From contig VAZU01000210.1 in NCBI GenBank assembly GCA_005884745.1, forward strand, positions 1 through 6,280: a stretch of 6,280 bases of DNA, read 5' to 3'. Source of the DNA: Alphaproteobacteria bacterium. Lineage in GTDB: Bacteria > Pseudomonadota > Alphaproteobacteria > Rhizobiales > Xanthobacteraceae. Shown here in pieces: positions 6,134 to 6,280 of this stretch (position 1 is its first letter; each line of letters begins with the position of its first letter). Made by a program: the position numbers and the translations under genes. The notes beneath the pieces were generated by a model. The model saw nothing but the letters and a program-made list of their open reading frames with translations, did no database searches and was not told the DNA's origin.

Positions 6134-6280
6134 GCTGCGCAGAGGCCCATGGCAGCTTCTCTCATCCCTGTCAAAACTTCAGCGGCCCGCAAAAGAGCGC
6201 GGCTTGCGCCATTGACATTGCCATTGGCCTGCGGCTCAAGGCAACGCGGCAATGGTTTTGGCGGGGAATCGATGATCCGT
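6130..6280 (-). CDS. C-terminal end of an unidentified upstream frame (partial)
   Basis: On the minus strand the frame entering from the right edge is open for 49 codons and stops at TGA 6132-6130, which overlaps the WaaG-like ATG as ATGA. The end reads SRALLRAAEVLTGMREAAMG followed by LCAA. It is the only one of the three minus frames I could follow without a stop from the edge to this point; the glycosyltransferase frame has a stop at 6179-6181. The tight overlap suggests an earlier operon gene. I do not recognise the family, and 49 codons in GC-rich DNA can stay open by chance. A short peptide starting at ATG 6165 or 6150 is the other possibility. Confidence 0.4.
   Translation of the reverse strand, partial: RIIDSPPKPLPRCLEPQANGNVNGASRALLRAAEVLTGMREAAMGLCAA

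Noticed and set aside
6168..6220. TTGACA-like hexamers on both strands near 6170 and 6212 as promoters
   Set aside because: Neither has a plausible -10 hexamer at 16-18 bases, and the region may be coding.
6208..6227. Short direct repeats of GCCATTG
   Set aside because: Two 7-base copies only; too short to separate from chance or from repeated Asn/Gly codons in the possible upstream frame.

Overview
The window is GC-rich DNA (by eye roughly two-thirds G+C) that is almost fully coding. It looks like a chromosome fragment from an alphaproteobacterium, probably of the order Hyphomicrobiales (Rhizobiales). The clues are an LptF of the rhizobial type, the G/C-biased third codon positions, and a GC-rich nested palindromic element of a kind I recall between genes in Bradyrhizobium and Xanthobacter relatives. 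The assignment is an inference; no rRNA or tRNA is present to settle it.

Layout, left to right. 1-365 (minus) is the 5' third of lptF, the LPS-export permease, running off the left edge. 366-477 is a short divergent intergenic region. 478-2124 (plus) is a GT-C family membrane glycosyltransferase of the ArnT/RgtA-type PMT_2 group; its apparent first 55 or so codons lie in a palindromic repeat (501-639). 2193-3425 (plus) is a soluble CapD/FlaA1-like nucleotide-sugar 4,6-dehydratase homologue. It meets a minus-strand operon tail to tail with an 18-bp overlap. That operon, read from right to left, contains the end of an unidentified upstream frame (6130-6280), a WaaG-like LPS-core glycosyltransferase (4944-6133), a sugar-1-phosphate nucleotidyltransferase (4271-4947) and an NAD-dependent sugar epimerase/reductase (3408-4268).

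All recognised genes fit one theme, building and exporting lipopolysaccharide. The nucleotidyltransferase would activate a sugar 1-phosphate. The epimerase and the dehydratase-like enzyme would modify nucleotide sugars. The WaaG-like enzyme would add a sugar to the core on the cytoplasmic face. The GT-C enzyme would add a sugar from a polyprenyl-phosphate donor on the periplasmic face, and LptF helps move finished LPS to the outer membrane. The sugar identities cannot be read from the sequence.

The unusual points are the palindromic element that forms the translated start of the GT-C gene, and two reading-frame breaks in the minus-strand operon. One is at the extreme C-terminus of the WaaG-like gene and one is in the middle of the nucleotidyltransferase. 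Together they leave an accidental 620-codon open frame spanning both genes. A 10-bp perfect hairpin also sits just after the dehydratase stop codon, inside the convergent epimerase gene. I see no CRISPR array, insertion sequence, phage gene or clearly new multi-gene system.
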